Assembly: GCA_963714415.1 (NCBI GenBank)
Contig: CAVQOL010000001.1
Span: forward strand, 62,001-126,000
Origin: JAGXRK01 sp963714415
GTDB lineage: Bacteria > Bacteroidota > Ignavibacteria > Ignavibacteriales > Ignavibacteriaceae
Reading direction: 5' to 3'
DNA: 64,000 nt
The position numbers and the translations under genes were made by a program. Of the stretch, positions 37,293 to 47,444 are shown one piece after another. Each line of letters begins with the position of its first letter. Position 1 is the stretch's first letter. The notes below the pieces were generated by a model. The model worked only from the letters and a program-made list of their open reading frames with translations, was not told the origin of the DNA and did no database searches.

Positions 37293-37457
37293 AAGGAAAC
37301 CGACGCTCCCCGCCTTGACCGACTTTTCCTTTACCCGAATAAGTCGGGCAGGCCCGCCTTTGACCGACTCCCTCATTCCAGAGCCAAGTCGGGCAGGTAT
37401 CCTATTTACCCACCAAAGTCAAATTCTTTTGACGAAGGTGGGCTGAGCTACCGGGGC
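37293..37457 (-). repeat. Duplicated tRNA-Arg 5' half interrupted by two palindromic inserts
   Basis: On plus: AGGAAACCGACGCTC (37293-37307), an insert of about 90 bases, TATCCTA, an insert of about 38 bases, then CTGAGCTACCGGGGC ending at 37457. Removing the inserts restores the first 37 bases of the tRNA. The shorter insert is an imperfect palindrome (CCCACC...GTCAA...TTGAC...GGTGGG). The longer holds two CCGCCTTGACCGAC / GTCGGGCAGG pairs. No 3' half is present, so this is not a functional tRNA gene. Confidence 0.7.
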
Positions 37458-37591
37458 AGGATAATTAAAAATTGAGAATGAACAATTAAAAATAATAATT
37501 AATAAATCAGGAAAGTTTATTATTTGTTCTTTTATTCTTAACAAAATTAAAGAAGTTTGGAGTGTTATAAAAGATGATTGATTTTATATAA

Positions 37592-37619
37592 AAAACCCGA
37601 TCACTGCTGACCGGGTTTT
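37592..37619 (-). terminator. Terminator of the DUF4097-like gene
   Basis: AAAACCCG / CGGGTTTT stem with a 12-base loop, continuing on the minus strand as TTTTTTATATAAAATC. It is about 140 bases past the stop at 37756. The 37458-37591 interval holds nothing I can identify. Confidence 0.75.
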
Positions 37620-37755
37620 GTGGAGAAGAGATTAAGTATGAAGTCACTTATTGAACCAATACGTATGTCAAAGTATAAAAATATTATTCATTTATTGTAT
37701 AAGAATATAAGATACATTGTTCGTACACTTCAATCTGACCCGCAATTTATAATTA

Positions 37756-38883
37756 TTATTTCTTTTTAATCTCAATTTTACCCATAGCGGTTTCAAGCTC
37801 AACTACTGGTCCACCTCCATTTAGTTCCAGTTTCGCAACAACCTCTCGTTTACTATCATTAACGTCATATTTCAGTCCTTCAAAATCAGATTTGATATGA
37901 ATATATGACTCATCATCTTTATCAATATATTTTGTTTTCACAGTTGCAATGATCGTTGCTTTTATTTTTTCAGGAACAGTAAGAGTAATATTTCCTGCAC
38001 CGGTTGACAATGAGCTGTTGCTTTTAAGATCAGCTGATAATTCCACATCAATTTCTCCAGCTCCTGTAAGAGCTTCAATGCCACCTCCAATATTTTTCAA
38101 ATTTATATTACCACCGCCCGTTGAAACTTCAACTTTGCCCTTTGAACTTGATAATGAAATATTACCGCCGCCAGAACTTATTTCCGCAGTACCACTTACG
38201 CTACCAATTTTAATATTTCCACCTGCTGTTGCTATTTCTACGTTCCCGTCAACGTTACCAACTTTTATATTTCCACCAGCACTGGATATTTCAGCAGATT
38301 TATTGATATTACCGATATCTATATTACCACCTCCTGTTGATACTTCAGCCTTACCGGTAATTCCAGATACTCTAACTTCTCCACCACCAGTTGATATATT
38401 AATATCTCCCTCAATTTCGTCACATTTAATGTTACCGCCTCCTGATGATATATCAACTTTTCCTTTTACTTTAGATGTCTTAATATTTCCTCCACCGGAT
38501 GAAATGCAAAAGTTACCAGACAGTAAATTATTCAGTTTGACATTCCCACCACCTGTTCTTGCATTAATATTAAATTGAACAGGAATCCATACTTCAACAG
38601 AAAATTTTTCCGAGTCCTCTCCTTTAAAAGAAACTGATACATCAGATCCGTTCTGTTCAATTGTAAGTTTATCTAATTCATCTGAGTCAACATTTTGTGC
38701 CAGAATCTTAGCTTCATCTTTATCCCAGGTATTTATGATAAGATTCCCATGCCTTAGATCAGTGCTAAGATTATTGTTTTTACCTACCTTAAAAGTTTTT
38801 TCAACGTCTTCTGCATAGCTTACCTTTGTGGCTACTACTAATGCAAATATTAGAAATGCTGCCAATGAAAGATTTTTTTTCAT
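37756..38883 (-). CDS. Secreted DUF4097-like beta-repeat protein
   Basis: A 375-residue protein with a signal peptide (cleavage near SYAED). The body repeats the unit SxGGGNIxxxxxxGxxEI about twelve times, for example VSTGGGNIDIGNINKSAEIS and ISSGGGNISLSSSKGKVEVS. This is the beta-strand ladder typical of DUF4097 / adhesin-like proteins and predicts a right-handed beta-solenoid. The function of the family is not established. It is one base below the anti-sigma gene and ends at a terminator, so it is probably a target of the ECF sigma factor at 39866-40435, together with which it forms a three-gene operon. Confidence 0.78.
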   Translation of the reverse strand: MKKNLSLAAFLIFALVVATKVSYAEDVEKTFKVGKNNNLSTDLRHGNLIINTWDKDEAKILAQNVDSDELDKLTIEQNGSDVSVSFKGEDSEKFSVEVWIPVQFNINARTGGGNVKLNNLLSGNFCISSGGGNIKTSKVKGKVDISSGGGNIKCDEIEGDINISTGGGEVRVSGITGKAEVSTGGGNIDIGNINKSAEISSAGGNIKVGNVDGNVEIATAGGNIKIGSVSGTAEISSGGGNISLSSSKGKVEVSTGGGNINLKNIGGGIEALTGAGEIDVELSADLKSNSSLSTGAGNITLTVPEKIKATIIATVKTKYIDKDDESYIHIKSDFEGLKYDVNDSKREVVAKLELNGGGPVVELETAMGKIEIKKK

Positions 38884-38884
38884 T

Positions 38885-39851
38885 TTAGTTGTACTCCTGT
38901 AATATTGTTTTTGTTTTGAATTTTACATAATTATTTTCATCATTACTGAATTTCTCTTTAAATAATTTCAGTTCATCCTGAGTCAGCAAAAATCCTTTCA
39001 CGGTAAGATCCGAAAGAGCGTTAATTGCCTCTATCCTTAATCCGGAGGTTGTATCTGTTGCAAGAACTGTTAAAAATGCCTGCTTAATGCTTTCATCATA
39101 AGGAAGACGTTTTACAACTTTTAAAGCTTCGAGTCGTACTCCAGGGTTTTCATCTGTAAGCATCACGGTCAATAATGTATTTTTCACATCGCTATCGATT
39201 TTCAACATAGGTTTCGAATCCATCACATTTATTGAATTTAATCTTGATCCGGGATTCTGATTATTGAGCATTGAATAAGCAAGCACAGCCTGAATTTGAG
39301 GATCGTTAACAGAGCCTTTTAATCTTACCGGCTTTACAGCTTCAAACTCAAACTCAATCTCACCGTCGCTAGCATCCGCATCAATAAAATGTATGTTGTT
39401 AATTTTTAACACCTGATTATCAAACGTAAACCGCTCATTTGCAGGAATTATATTTCCGTTATCAGGTTTTATTAACAACGGTGATTGCACCTGTCCGAAT
39501 AGTATATAGCCCAGCAGTATTCCAAAAATCAGAACAGCTGCTGCAGAGAATGCAATCCGATATGGAGTAAAAAGAAATGAGAATAGTTTATCAAGAGATG
39601 ATTCTGAGCTTAAATTGAGTTTCGTTACGTAATGCTTTTTTCAACTGATATCTTGCAGAAGATAGAATTCTACTATCAACATTTGAGGATTTGTTTTTTT
39701 CAAGATCACGAAGAAATGAAAGTTCAAGCTCATATTCCTTCGAGCATTCTTCACAATCGATTTTATGTTCCTCAAACTGCACTCTTTCAGATTCAGACAA
39801 TTCTTCATAAAAGTAAAGCGCAATTTTCTCTTTAAATTCTTTGTGATCCAT
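38885..39851 (-). CDS. Zinc-finger anti-sigma factor with HEAT repeats (frameshifted near 39605)
   Basis: The first frame (39851-39591) gives an anti-sigma N-terminus: FKEKIALYFYEELSESERVQ followed by HKIDCEEC, a zf-HC2-like Zn site. It would then stop at 39591. Shifting one base near 39605 (ACGAAACTCAATTTAAG) lets the protein continue through SSESSLDKLFSF, a transmembrane helix (IAFSAAAVLIFGILLGYILF) and a domain ending in two or three HEAT-like repeats (DENPGVRLEALKVVKRLP, TTSGLRIEAINALSDL). The downstream part has only a GTG start in mid-helix, so I treat this as one gene. It is 14 bases below the sigma factor and one above the DUF4097 gene. Confidence 0.75.
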
Positions 39852-39865
39852 TTTTTCCTCTTGTA

Positions 39866-40435
39866 TCAGTTATTAATATAACTGAGTTTCTTTCTTAGGT
39901 TTCTTGTTGCATCGAACAGATATTTTTTAATCGTACCCTCATTACATTCAAACATTTCAGCGATCTCTCTGATTTTATATCCGTCATAGTGTTTCAGTAT
40001 AAATGTCATTTTCTGTTTCGGTGGTAAGGTTTCTACTGCGTTATTTATCAAATATCCTATCTCACTTCCTGTTGTAAGCACTTCAGGTGAACTATTATTG
40101 TCTATCAACTCTACACTTTGAATATTCTCATCTTCATTATCATCAGAAACAGAAATGTTGAACTTTCTCTTATCACGAGACTTAAAAGTGAAACAGACAT
40201 TTGTTGTAATTCTATATAACCAGGTTGAAAACTCACTCTTAAACTGAAAATTTTTAATTCCCTTGAATACGCGAATAAAAACCTCCTGATATAAATCTTT
40301 GGCATCGTCTTCATCGCCGGTATATCTTAAAGCAAGAGATAGAACACTGGAGTCGTATTTATATACTAGCTCTTCAAAAGCCTGAATGTCTCCATTTTGA
40401 GCATTCTTGATTAATTCTAATTCATCTGGCGCCAT
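39866..40435 (-). CDS. ECF RNA polymerase sigma factor
   Basis: A 189-residue ECF sigma factor. Region 2 is FEELVYKYDSSVLSLALRYT, DAKDLYQEVFIRVFKGIKNF and STWLYRITTNVCFTFKSR. Region 4 is FILKHYDGYKIREIAEMFEC with NEGTIKKYLFDATRNLRKKL. The acidic linker DDNEDENIQSVELIDNNSSP separates the two. It starts an operon with its anti-sigma factor and a secreted repeat protein, the usual architecture for envelope-stress control. Its promoter motif cannot be inferred from one locus. Confidence 0.9.
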   Translation of the reverse strand: MAPDELELIKNAQNGDIQAFEELVYKYDSSVLSLALRYTGDEDDAKDLYQEVFIRVFKGIKNFQFKSEFSTWLYRITTNVCFTFKSRDKRKFNISVSDDNEDENIQSVELIDNNSSPEVLTTGSEIGYLINNAVETLPPKQKMTFILKHYDGYKIREIAEMFECNEGTIKKYLFDATRNLRKKLSYINN

Positions 40436-40667
40436 TCAATTTCCTTTTACTGTTTGATTAGACCACGATATATATAAAATGGTTGTGTGATTAACAGAAA
40501 AAATTATTTCCCGAAATAAAATTAATGGATTTTTGTATGGAAGAACAAAAATTGTGATTAGCGGTTAATTAAATTGAAGAGTAAATGTAGTTGACTAATT
40601 GTTTTATCGGAATTCATAATTATATGTTCACTACAGAAAATTGGTCGTCAAGCTCAAAAATGAAAAA

Positions 40668-42495
40668 TTATTTATCTTTGATTTCGTTAATCTTATAAAC
40701 TGCAAATGACTTAGGTGATATCATTACTGTCAATTCTGAAGCCTGGCTTTCAAAATTTTCAACAACATCGGTCTGATTATCCAATAAATTAGTATAAATA
40801 AATTTTTCAATCCCGGTTGGTAATGATAACTGAGCCTGCTCTTCACCAAGATTAAATACAACAATTGTTTTTTTGTTAAAGTAGAATCGTTCGAATGCAA
40901 ATAATTTCCTAAAGTCATCAGAATAAATGAATCTTATTTTTCCCTTAGTTAGCTCGATATTTTCATTTCGTATTCTAATTAGTTTTTTATAAAAATTTAG
41001 AAGGTCTCCATCGGGTTTAACACTGTATTGACCAAATCCTTTTTGAAAGCCTGAACTTTTGTCAATCACTTCATCATCATATTTCAACTCCTCCCATACC
41101 ATTGGTTTGCGGCAGTGCGGATCATCAGCACCCCACATTCCAACTTCATCACCATAATAAATCATCGGTGCACCCCTATAAGTCATTTGAAACGCTGCAA
41201 TTAGTTTCTGTGTTTCTAAATCTTCCGCACCGGGCTTTGAGGGATTATATTCCGGATTGCTTTCATTTGCATCACGATCATAATTCCTGTCAGGATTTTT
41301 TATAAGCGAAGCAAGTCTTTCGGTATCATGACTTGTCATCAAATTTTGAAGAATAAAAAGATTTTCTTCCGGATAAGTCTCATCTACTTCTTCAATCATT
41401 TTTATAAATACTGAGACGGGAATTTGGTTTCTTTTATCAATAAATAATTTTTTCACACTATAAGCGAAATTATAATTCATTAGTGCATCGAAAGGACCAG
41501 ATTCCGTTATATAATCGGGAGACAATTCCCATAACTCCCCAACAATAATTGCATTATGATTCAGAGTTTTAACTAAGCGGCTCCAGTCTTTCCAGAATCC
41601 GGCTGGCACATCACGAACAACGTCAAGCCTCCAACCGTCAATCCCGTCAGAAGGATTACCGTCGGCATCCGGATCCATCCATCTTGATGTTGCATGATAA
41701 ATATACTGTTTGGGACCGGGGTAAAGGTCATCATCGGTTCGATTAAATTCCGGCAACGATTTTATATTCCACCATCCTCTATAATCAAATTCATTTTGTG
41801 GAGTGCAAGGATCATCAAATGATTTTATTTTATACCAGTCAGCGAATTGTGAGTTTTCACCCTTCTCGACAATATCCTTAAATGCCCAGAACTCAACGCC
41901 TGTATGATTAAACACTCCGTCAATAATTATTCGCATTCCCCGCTTATGAACTTCCTGTACAAGTTTCAGGAAGAGCTTATCTGCTGATGTCCAAATCCAT
42001 GTTTCAGGTTTAGCTAGGAATTTCGGATAAAATTAATTTTCTGTCACCTTCAGGATCGGGACCGAAGTTTACATCGATATGATGAAAAGTTGAGCCGTCA
42101 TATTTATGAAGTGATGCTGCTTCAAAAACAGGATTGAGATATATTGCTCCAACACCAAGTTCTTTTAAGTAATCAAGTTTTTCAATAATTCCCTGAATGT
42201 CACCGCCGTATCTTCTCTGGTAAAGATGATCACGGACATTTCCTCCAAGATTTTTTTCCCAATCAGATTGTCCGAACCAGTTGCTTGTCCATCTGGTTAT
42301 TCCCCAGTCTGCAATTAAAGAATCTTCTCTTGCAAAAACTTTAAATGCTTCCGGATCATTATTCATATCTCCATTTCGGAATCTTTCAGGAAAAATCTGA
42401 TACCACACAATCCCTTTCGCCCATTCTGGAACGACATTTTGAGAAAAGCTGAATGATGATATAAACATCAATATTAATAGAATCAGTTTTTTCAT
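40668..42495 (-). CDS. Secreted glycoside hydrolase family 13 enzyme (frameshifted near 42015)
   Basis: The front part (42495-42010) has a signal peptide and the GH13 entry IVWYQIFPERFRNGDMNNDP plus GVGAIYLNPVFEAASLHKYD. The frame breaks in CCTAGCTAAACC, and the next frame continues KPETWIWTSADKLFLKLVQE into the second frame. That frame holds the catalytic set: IIIDGVFNHTG, GWRLDVVRD (nucleophile), IVGELWE (acid/base) and TSHDTER. It ends in a beta-sandwich C domain. Length and motifs fit alpha-amylase / neopullulanase / cyclomaltodextrinase-type enzymes acting on alpha-glucans in the periplasm or outside. A single-base indel explains the split. Confidence 0.82.
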
Positions 42496-42496
42496 T

Positions 42497-43411
42497 CTAC
42501 AGACGTAATTCTTTTTTCATTAATAACAGTGTTTCTTCAATTGTGTGCGGCTTAAATCCAAATTCTGATTGCGCTTTGATAGTCAACAAACCCGATTTAA
42601 GAGGTCTGCGAGCAGCCTGATTTAGTTCTTCTGTCTTGATTGGAATAATTAGTGATTTATCAAGATTAAAAAAATCTGCAATACGTAGAGTAAAATCATA
42701 ACGTGATAAAAATTCCGGTCCGCCGATATTATAAATTCCAAACTTTCTGAATTCAATAACTTTGCTTATTGCCTGAACAAGGTCATCAATAAAAGTGGGA
42801 TTATTTATCTGATCGGTTACAATTTTTATTTGTTCTTTGTTACGCAGTTTATTAACAACCCATTTAACAAAATCGGGGCGACTATTTTTTGCCGTTCCAT
42901 ACAGCACATTGGTTCTAAGAACAGAAAAATTTATTCCGCTGATCTTCAGTGCATTTTCGCTTGCAAGTTTTGTTCGGCCATAATAACCAGATGGATTAGG
43001 TTTTGCAGTTTCGCTGTAAGGTCCATTCTTCCCATCAAAAATATAATCTGTAGAAATATGAACGAGATGAGCATCAATTATACGGGCGGCATCTGAAAGA
43101 TATTCGACACCTTTAACATTTATTTTCCATGCCAGCTCGCGTTCTGTTTCGCTGAGATCTACATTTGTAAATGCTGCTGTATTAATAATTGAATCGGGAC
43201 AAAAGTCGAAAACAGTTTTCTTAACAGCTTCTTTATCTGTAATATCAAGGGATAAATATTCTACCTCATCAATAACCGATTCATTTTCAACAGAACAACA
43301 TAACAATTCATAATTTTTTAATTTTAGAAAAAATTCGACAGTCCGCTGACCAAGCATTCCGTTTGAACCGATAACAAGTATTCTGTTTTTTACTATATCA
43401 CCTGACAACAT
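42497..43411 (-). CDS. RmlD-like NAD(P)-dependent sugar reductase (SDR)
   Basis: A 304-residue extended SDR. The Rossmann motif is GSNGMLGQR, ISTDYIFDGKNGPYSE is typical of dTDP-4-dehydrorhamnose reductase, and the catalytic pair is YYGRTK (Tyr-x3-Lys). The C-terminal half has NPTFIDDLVQAI and the YNIGGPEFLSRYDF substrate region. RmlD makes dTDP-L-rhamnose, but other rmlABC genes are not adjacent, so a related sugar or a SAM-synthetase beta-like role is possible. It overlaps the PfkB gene by 14 bases and its stop is one base before the GH13 ATG. Confidence 0.8.
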   Translation of the reverse strand: MLSGDIVKNRILVIGSNGMLGQRTVEFFLKLKNYELLCCSVENESVIDEVEYLSLDITDKEAVKKTVFDFCPDSIINTAAFTNVDLSETERELAWKINVKGVEYLSDAARIIDAHLVHISTDYIFDGKNGPYSETAKPNPSGYYGRTKLASENALKISGINFSVLRTNVLYGTAKNSRPDFVKWVVNKLRNKEQIKIVTDQINNPTFIDDLVQAISKVIEFRKFGIYNIGGPEFLSRYDFTLRIADFFNLDKSLIIPIKTEELNQAARRPLKSGLLTIKAQSEFGFKPHTIEETLLLMKKELRL

Positions 43412-44276
43412 TAGCCATAAGTTTTTTAAATTCAGATAAATTATTTATTGATGCAATATACTCTGCAGCTGATGCAGCTAATTCAGCAGCTTTGAAAATA
43501 TCTTTGTTCAAAATATAGCTATAAAAGAAAGCTGCCCCAAAAACATCTCCGCATCCAACATTATTGTTATTACTTATATTTTTTGTTGACCTGAAATATG
43601 ATGCCATTGCAGTTTTGTTTTTATAATAAATTTTCGAACCTGTTTTACCTTTAGTAATACAGACTATTTTAATTCCACAATTAAATAAATGTTCAACAAT
43701 TTCAACTTCTGTTTTTCTGTCGGATAAAGTAAACATTTCGTTTTCGTTGCATTGAATGATATCAATATTTTTTGCCCATTCATCAAAATCAGGAATTAAA
43801 CGGAAACTTCTATGCAAATTTTCATCAAGCCCGCGTGAAAGTGTGTGAACATCAAAATAGATTACTGCCTTTGTTGATTGTCTTATTTTTTGAAGTTGAA
43901 TGATATCAATATCAAGACCTGTAATCATATTAATTAAAATTCCGTCAAAATCATTCAGCTTCGAAAAATCAATATTTAGTTTATTTGAAATATTTTTATA
44001 ATGTTCTTTCCTTTCAAAGTGACCTGAAACAGTTAACTCAACAGAAGGAATAGCATCAACTCTTTCGATGAATGACTGATCAACATTTTTATAAATATTT
44101 TCATAAAGATGAAAATGCTTATCATCAATCTGGGTGCAAAGATATATTTCATCATTGGGTGAAATTAATTGCAGACATGTATTGACAGAATAAAATATAC
44201 CTCCGGGCTGAATTACTTTGTCACCATCTCTATCAATTATATCAACCACACTATGTCCTACTATAAGAAGTTTCAT
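43398..44276 (-). CDS. PfkB-family carbohydrate kinase
   Basis: A 292-residue ribokinase-fold kinase. IVGHSVVDII and PGGIFYSVNTCLQL form the N-terminal sugar site, IQCNENEMFTLSD the middle motif, and NNVGCGDVFGAAFFYSYIL the anion hole with catalytic Asp; the usual GAGD is GCGD here. The substrate cannot be assigned. It starts the operon with the RmlD-like reductase and GH13 enzyme. The 139-base region to bshA, which is transcribed the other way, is AT-rich and must hold both promoters. Confidence 0.85.
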   Translation of the reverse strand: MKLLIVGHSVVDIIDRDGDKVIQPGGIFYSVNTCLQLISPNDEIYLCTQIDDKHFHLYENIYKNVDQSFIERVDAIPSVELTVSGHFERKEHYKNISNKLNIDFSKLNDFDGILINMITGLDIDIIQLQKIRQSTKAVIYFDVHTLSRGLDENLHRSFRLIPDFDEWAKNIDIIQCNENEMFTLSDRKTEVEIVEHLFNCGIKIVCITKGKTGSKIYYKNKTAMASYFRSTKNISNNNNVGCGDVFGAAFFYSYILNKDIFKAAELAASAAEYIASINNLSEFKKLMANVVR

Positions 44277-44415
44277 AAAGAATAATTTTTTACCTGCTAA
44301 ATATGTTTAATGTTTTACAGTCATACTCACTTAATAATATTGAATACTATCTTCCATAAAATTCAATTATATTAGATGTATCATTCATTAGAAAATTAAA
44401 GAAAAACCTTCAAGC

Positions 44416-45534
44416 ATGAAAATCGGAATAACTTGTTATCCAACGTACGGCGGAAGCGGAGTGATTGCTACTGAACTTGGTAAAGAACTTGCGCTACGAG
44501 GACACGAGGTTCATTTTATTAGTTACGCACTTCCCTTCCGGTTAAATCAGTATATCGAAAACATATTTTTTCACGAAGTTGAAACCAGCACTTATCCTTT
44601 ATTCGAGTTTTCCCTTTACACTCTTGCACTAACAAGCAAAATGGTTGAAGTTGCTAAGTATGAAAATTTAGATTTACTGCATGTTCATTACGCAATTCCG
44701 CATGCTACTTCAGCATATCTTGCAATGGAAATTCTTAAGGAAGAAAGAGATCTGAAGATAGTTACAACTCTTCACGGAACTGATATAACCTTAGTTGGAC
44801 TGGAGCCGTCATTTCTTCCATTGGTTAAATTCAGTATAGAAAAAAGTCATGGTGTTACGGCAGTATCAAGATTTCTTAAAGAAAAAACGCTGACAAATTA
44901 TTCAATAGAAAAAGAAATTGAAGTAATTCCAAACTTTGTTGATACAATTCTTTTTTCTCCCGGTGCAAGCAATGAATTTTGCAGACGTATCGCCCCGAAT
45001 GGTGAAAAAATTCTGGTGCATACTTCCAACTTCAGACCTGTAAAGAGAGTTCAGGATACAATAAAGATTTTTGAGAAGGTTAATAAAGAAATTCCGAGCA
45101 AGTTACTGCTTGTAGGCGATGGTCCAGACAGATCTGATTGCGAAAGACTTTGCCGTGAACTCGGTTTATGTGATAGCGTAAAATTCCTTGGAAAACAGGA
45201 TGCACTTGTTGAAATATTAAATGCATCGGATATTTTTTTAATTCCGTCTCAATCAGAAAGTTTTGGACTTGCAGCTTTAGAAGCAATGTCCTGTGGACTT
45301 CCCGTTATTTCTTCAAGTGTTGGTGGTTTACCGGAACTTGTTAAACACAATGAATGCGGATTCATTGCCGAAATTGGTGATGTTGATAGAATGGCAAAAT
45401 ACGCACTGGATCTTTTAACGAACGAAAAAAAGTATGGAATTTTTTCTTCAAATGCGCGTGAAAGAGCAGTAGAAAATTTTGATAAATCGAAAGTTGTTCC
45501 GCACTACGAAAATTTTTATAAAAGCATTTTATAA
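44416..45534 (+). CDS. bshA: N-acetyl-alpha-D-glucosaminyl L-malate synthase (bacillithiol pathway)
   Basis: A 372-residue GT4-type glycosyltransferase. The BshA hallmark is the start KIGITCYPTYGGSGVIATEL with HEVHFISYALPFRLNQY; LLHVHYAIPHATSAYLA, LHGTDITLVG and the C-terminal SQSESFGLAALEAMSCGLPV follow. BshA joins UDP-GlcNAc and L-malate, the first step of bacillithiol synthesis, which fits a Bacteroidota/Ignavibacteria-like host. It is the first of three plus-strand genes. No bshB or bshC is in the window. Confidence 0.92.
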   Translation: MKIGITCYPTYGGSGVIATELGKELALRGHEVHFISYALPFRLNQYIENIFFHEVETSTYPLFEFSLYTLALTSKMVEVAKYENLDLLHVHYAIPHATSAYLAMEILKEERDLKIVTTLHGTDITLVGLEPSFLPLVKFSIEKSHGVTAVSRFLKEKTLTNYSIEKEIEVIPNFVDTILFSPGASNEFCRRIAPNGEKILVHTSNFRPVKRVQDTIKIFEKVNKEIPSKLLLVGDGPDRSDCERLCRELGLCDSVKFLGKQDALVEILNASDIFLIPSQSESFGLAALEAMSCGLPVISSSVGGLPELVKHNECGFIAEIGDVDRMAKYALDLLTNEKKYGIFSSNARERAVENFDKSKVVPHYENFYKSIL

Positions 45535-45576
45535 TAATATTTTGAAATTGACTTTAGTTTATTCTAAAACTGCGAT

Positions 45577-46005
45577 GTGACTGAAAAAGATTTTATAAAT
45601 AAATGGACAACTTTTCTTACTGCGGAAGGATTGAAAAAATTTCCGGATGATTTTATTAACTCTTTTAATTTTGAGACTCTCGAAGTTCCGTGTAAAACAT
45701 TAATGCTTGGTAAAGAGTTTTTCGGCGGATACGAAGTGATTACTACTGACGGTGAATCAGTTTACCAGGCAAGCGATCTTGCTGAAGCTAAATTCATAGT
45801 CTACTCAGCAAGAAGTCGCTCGGGAAAAATTAAGCTGCCCGGTGATAGAAAGCTTTTTTCCTCTATCATCCAGCAATATGAAAATTATATTGATTCAATT
45901 CTTTCAAGAATTGATAAAGATTACAAAATTCTTTTTCCCGGTCAGAAGAACTTTCCATCTTTATCAAACGAAATATTCAAAATATTAAACCTTATCAGGT
46001 ATTAA
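45577..46005 (+). CDS. Conserved hypothetical protein
   Basis: A 142-residue soluble protein I do not recognise. Its start is GTG at 45577 (GCGATGTGACTG; the in-frame ATG is absent and the overlapping ATG runs into TGA), with no clear ribosome site, so the start is uncertain. It has KTLMLGKEFFGGYEVITTDG, suggestive of a mixed alpha/beta domain, and no catalytic motif I can name. It lies between bshA and the RNA methyltransferase, whose TTG follows its TAA by two bases, so it is cotranscribed with them. Confidence 0.65.
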   Translation: MTEKDFINKWTTFLTAEGLKKFPDDFINSFNFETLEVPCKTLMLGKEFFGGYEVITTDGESVYQASDLAEAKFIVYSARSRSGKIKLPGDRKLFSSIIQQYENYIDSILSRIDKDYKILFPGQKNFPSLSNEIFKILNLIRY

Positions 46006-46007
46006 AA

Positions 46008-47444
46008 TTGCCAATAGAACTATCCAACAGTATTTACGACTATTTTTCTTCACTTTACGGCAAAGAATCCGCAGAACAATATTTAAAGTTTATTGAAAGT
46101 GAGCCAGCACAATATATCCGCGTGGACAGCTTAAAGACTGATAAACAATCTCTTTCGAAAATTCTAAATAATAAATATTCAATTCAAACTGAAGAGATTA
46201 AAGGATTTGACAATGCACTAAAAATTGTAAAAGATGAAAATGATCTGGTGGGAAAAACCTTAGAACATTTACTTGGTCTCTATTACATACAAGGCTTATC
46301 ATCAATGCTTCCGCCTATTGTTCTAAAACCAACATCAAAGGATATTGTGATGGACTTATGTTCTGCTCCCGGTTCGAAAACAACTCAGATGGCTGAGATG
46401 ATGAATAATGACGGAACTCTTGTTGTTAATGAAATTGCGCTTGACAGAATTAAATCACTTGTATTTAATCTCGATAGAATGAGTATCGTTAACACCGGCA
46501 TAATTCATTCCAAAGGTGAGATTCTGAGCAACTATTTCAGCAATCATTTTGATAAAATACTTGTTGATGCACCTTGCAGCGGACTTGGAATTATTCAGAA
46601 GAAAGAAGAAGTAAGTAATTGGTGGTCGTTAGACAGGGTTCAAAGACTGCAGGATTTACAAACAAGACTTTTAGTTGCCGCAATAAAAATGACTAAAGTT
46701 GGCGGTGAAATTGTATATTCAACCTGCACTTTGTCTGTAGAAGAAAACGAAATGGTAATTGATAAAATCTTATCAAAGTATCCTGTTGAAATTGAAGATG
46801 TAAATCTTCCTGTAAAAACACATAAAGCTTTTACCAGTTACAATGGCTTAAAATTTAATAAATCATTAAATAAAGCAATCAGAATTCTACCCTGGGAAAT
46901 CAACTCAGATGGTTTTTTTCTTGTAAAACTTCGTAAGGTTGATTCTACTGAATATACTGAACACAAATTACTAAGCACTCCACATATTAAATTGTTAAAA
47001 CCAACTCATAAAGATATTTCACCTTTGCTTGATTACGTGTCAGAGCATTTTGGAATTCCTATAGAAGTTCTTCACAATTATCAATACATCTCCAAGACAA
47101 GAGATATATTTTTTATAAATAAAAACTGGCAAGATGATAAATTGGGATTATTCCATCGTATAGGAATAAAATTTGGAACATTGGATAAGAAGAGCAGGAT
47201 TACTTTTTATACAAGTGCGGCACAGGTTCTTGAAAATCATATCACCAAATTTGTTTATGATATTAAAGATGAAGAAGAGTTAAAGAATTATCTGACCGGA
47301 TGGAAAATAAAAAACACAGATATTCCAGCCGGACAATATGTTATGAAAAATAACGGCAGAGTTTTAGGAACAGCGCTTGCAAATGAAGACGGAATTAAAA
47401 GCCGCTTCCCGCGTATAAAAAGAACACAGAAGTTTGTTATTTAG
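46008..47444 (+). CDS. RsmF/RsmB-like RNA (cytosine-5) methyltransferase
   Basis: A 478-residue NOL1/NOP2/Sun-family enzyme that methylates cytosine-5 in rRNA or tRNA. The SAM site is DLCSAPGSKTTQMAEMM, the NSUN catalytic pair is VDAPCSGLGI and YSTCTLSVEENE (two cysteines), and the C-terminal part (after about 300) is a PUA-like region with PAGQYVMKNNGRVLGTALA. Its start is TTG 46008, two bases after the previous stop. The length and C-terminal extension resemble RsmF (YebU). The exact target is not predictable. Confidence 0.87.
   Translation: MPIELSNSIYDYFSSLYGKESAEQYLKFIESEPAQYIRVDSLKTDKQSLSKILNNKYSIQTEEIKGFDNALKIVKDENDLVGKTLEHLLGLYYIQGLSSMLPPIVLKPTSKDIVMDLCSAPGSKTTQMAEMMNNDGTLVVNEIALDRIKSLVFNLDRMSIVNTGIIHSKGEILSNYFSNHFDKILVDAPCSGLGIIQKKEEVSNWWSLDRVQRLQDLQTRLLVAAIKMTKVGGEIVYSTCTLSVEENEMVIDKILSKYPVEIEDVNLPVKTHKAFTSYNGLKFNKSLNKAIRILPWEINSDGFFLVKLRKVDSTEYTEHKLLSTPHIKLLKPTHKDISPLLDYVSEHFGIPIEVLHNYQYISKTRDIFFINKNWQDDKLGLFHRIGIKFGTLDKKSRITFYTSAAQVLENHITKFVYDIKDEEELKNYLTGWKIKNTDIPAGQYVMKNNGRVLGTALANEDGIKSRFPRIKRTQKFVI

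Noticed and set aside
37949..38578. 209-codon proline-rich plus frame
   Set aside because: It is the antisense of the GGGNI repeats of the DUF4097-like gene, and repeats PPPV purely because of that.
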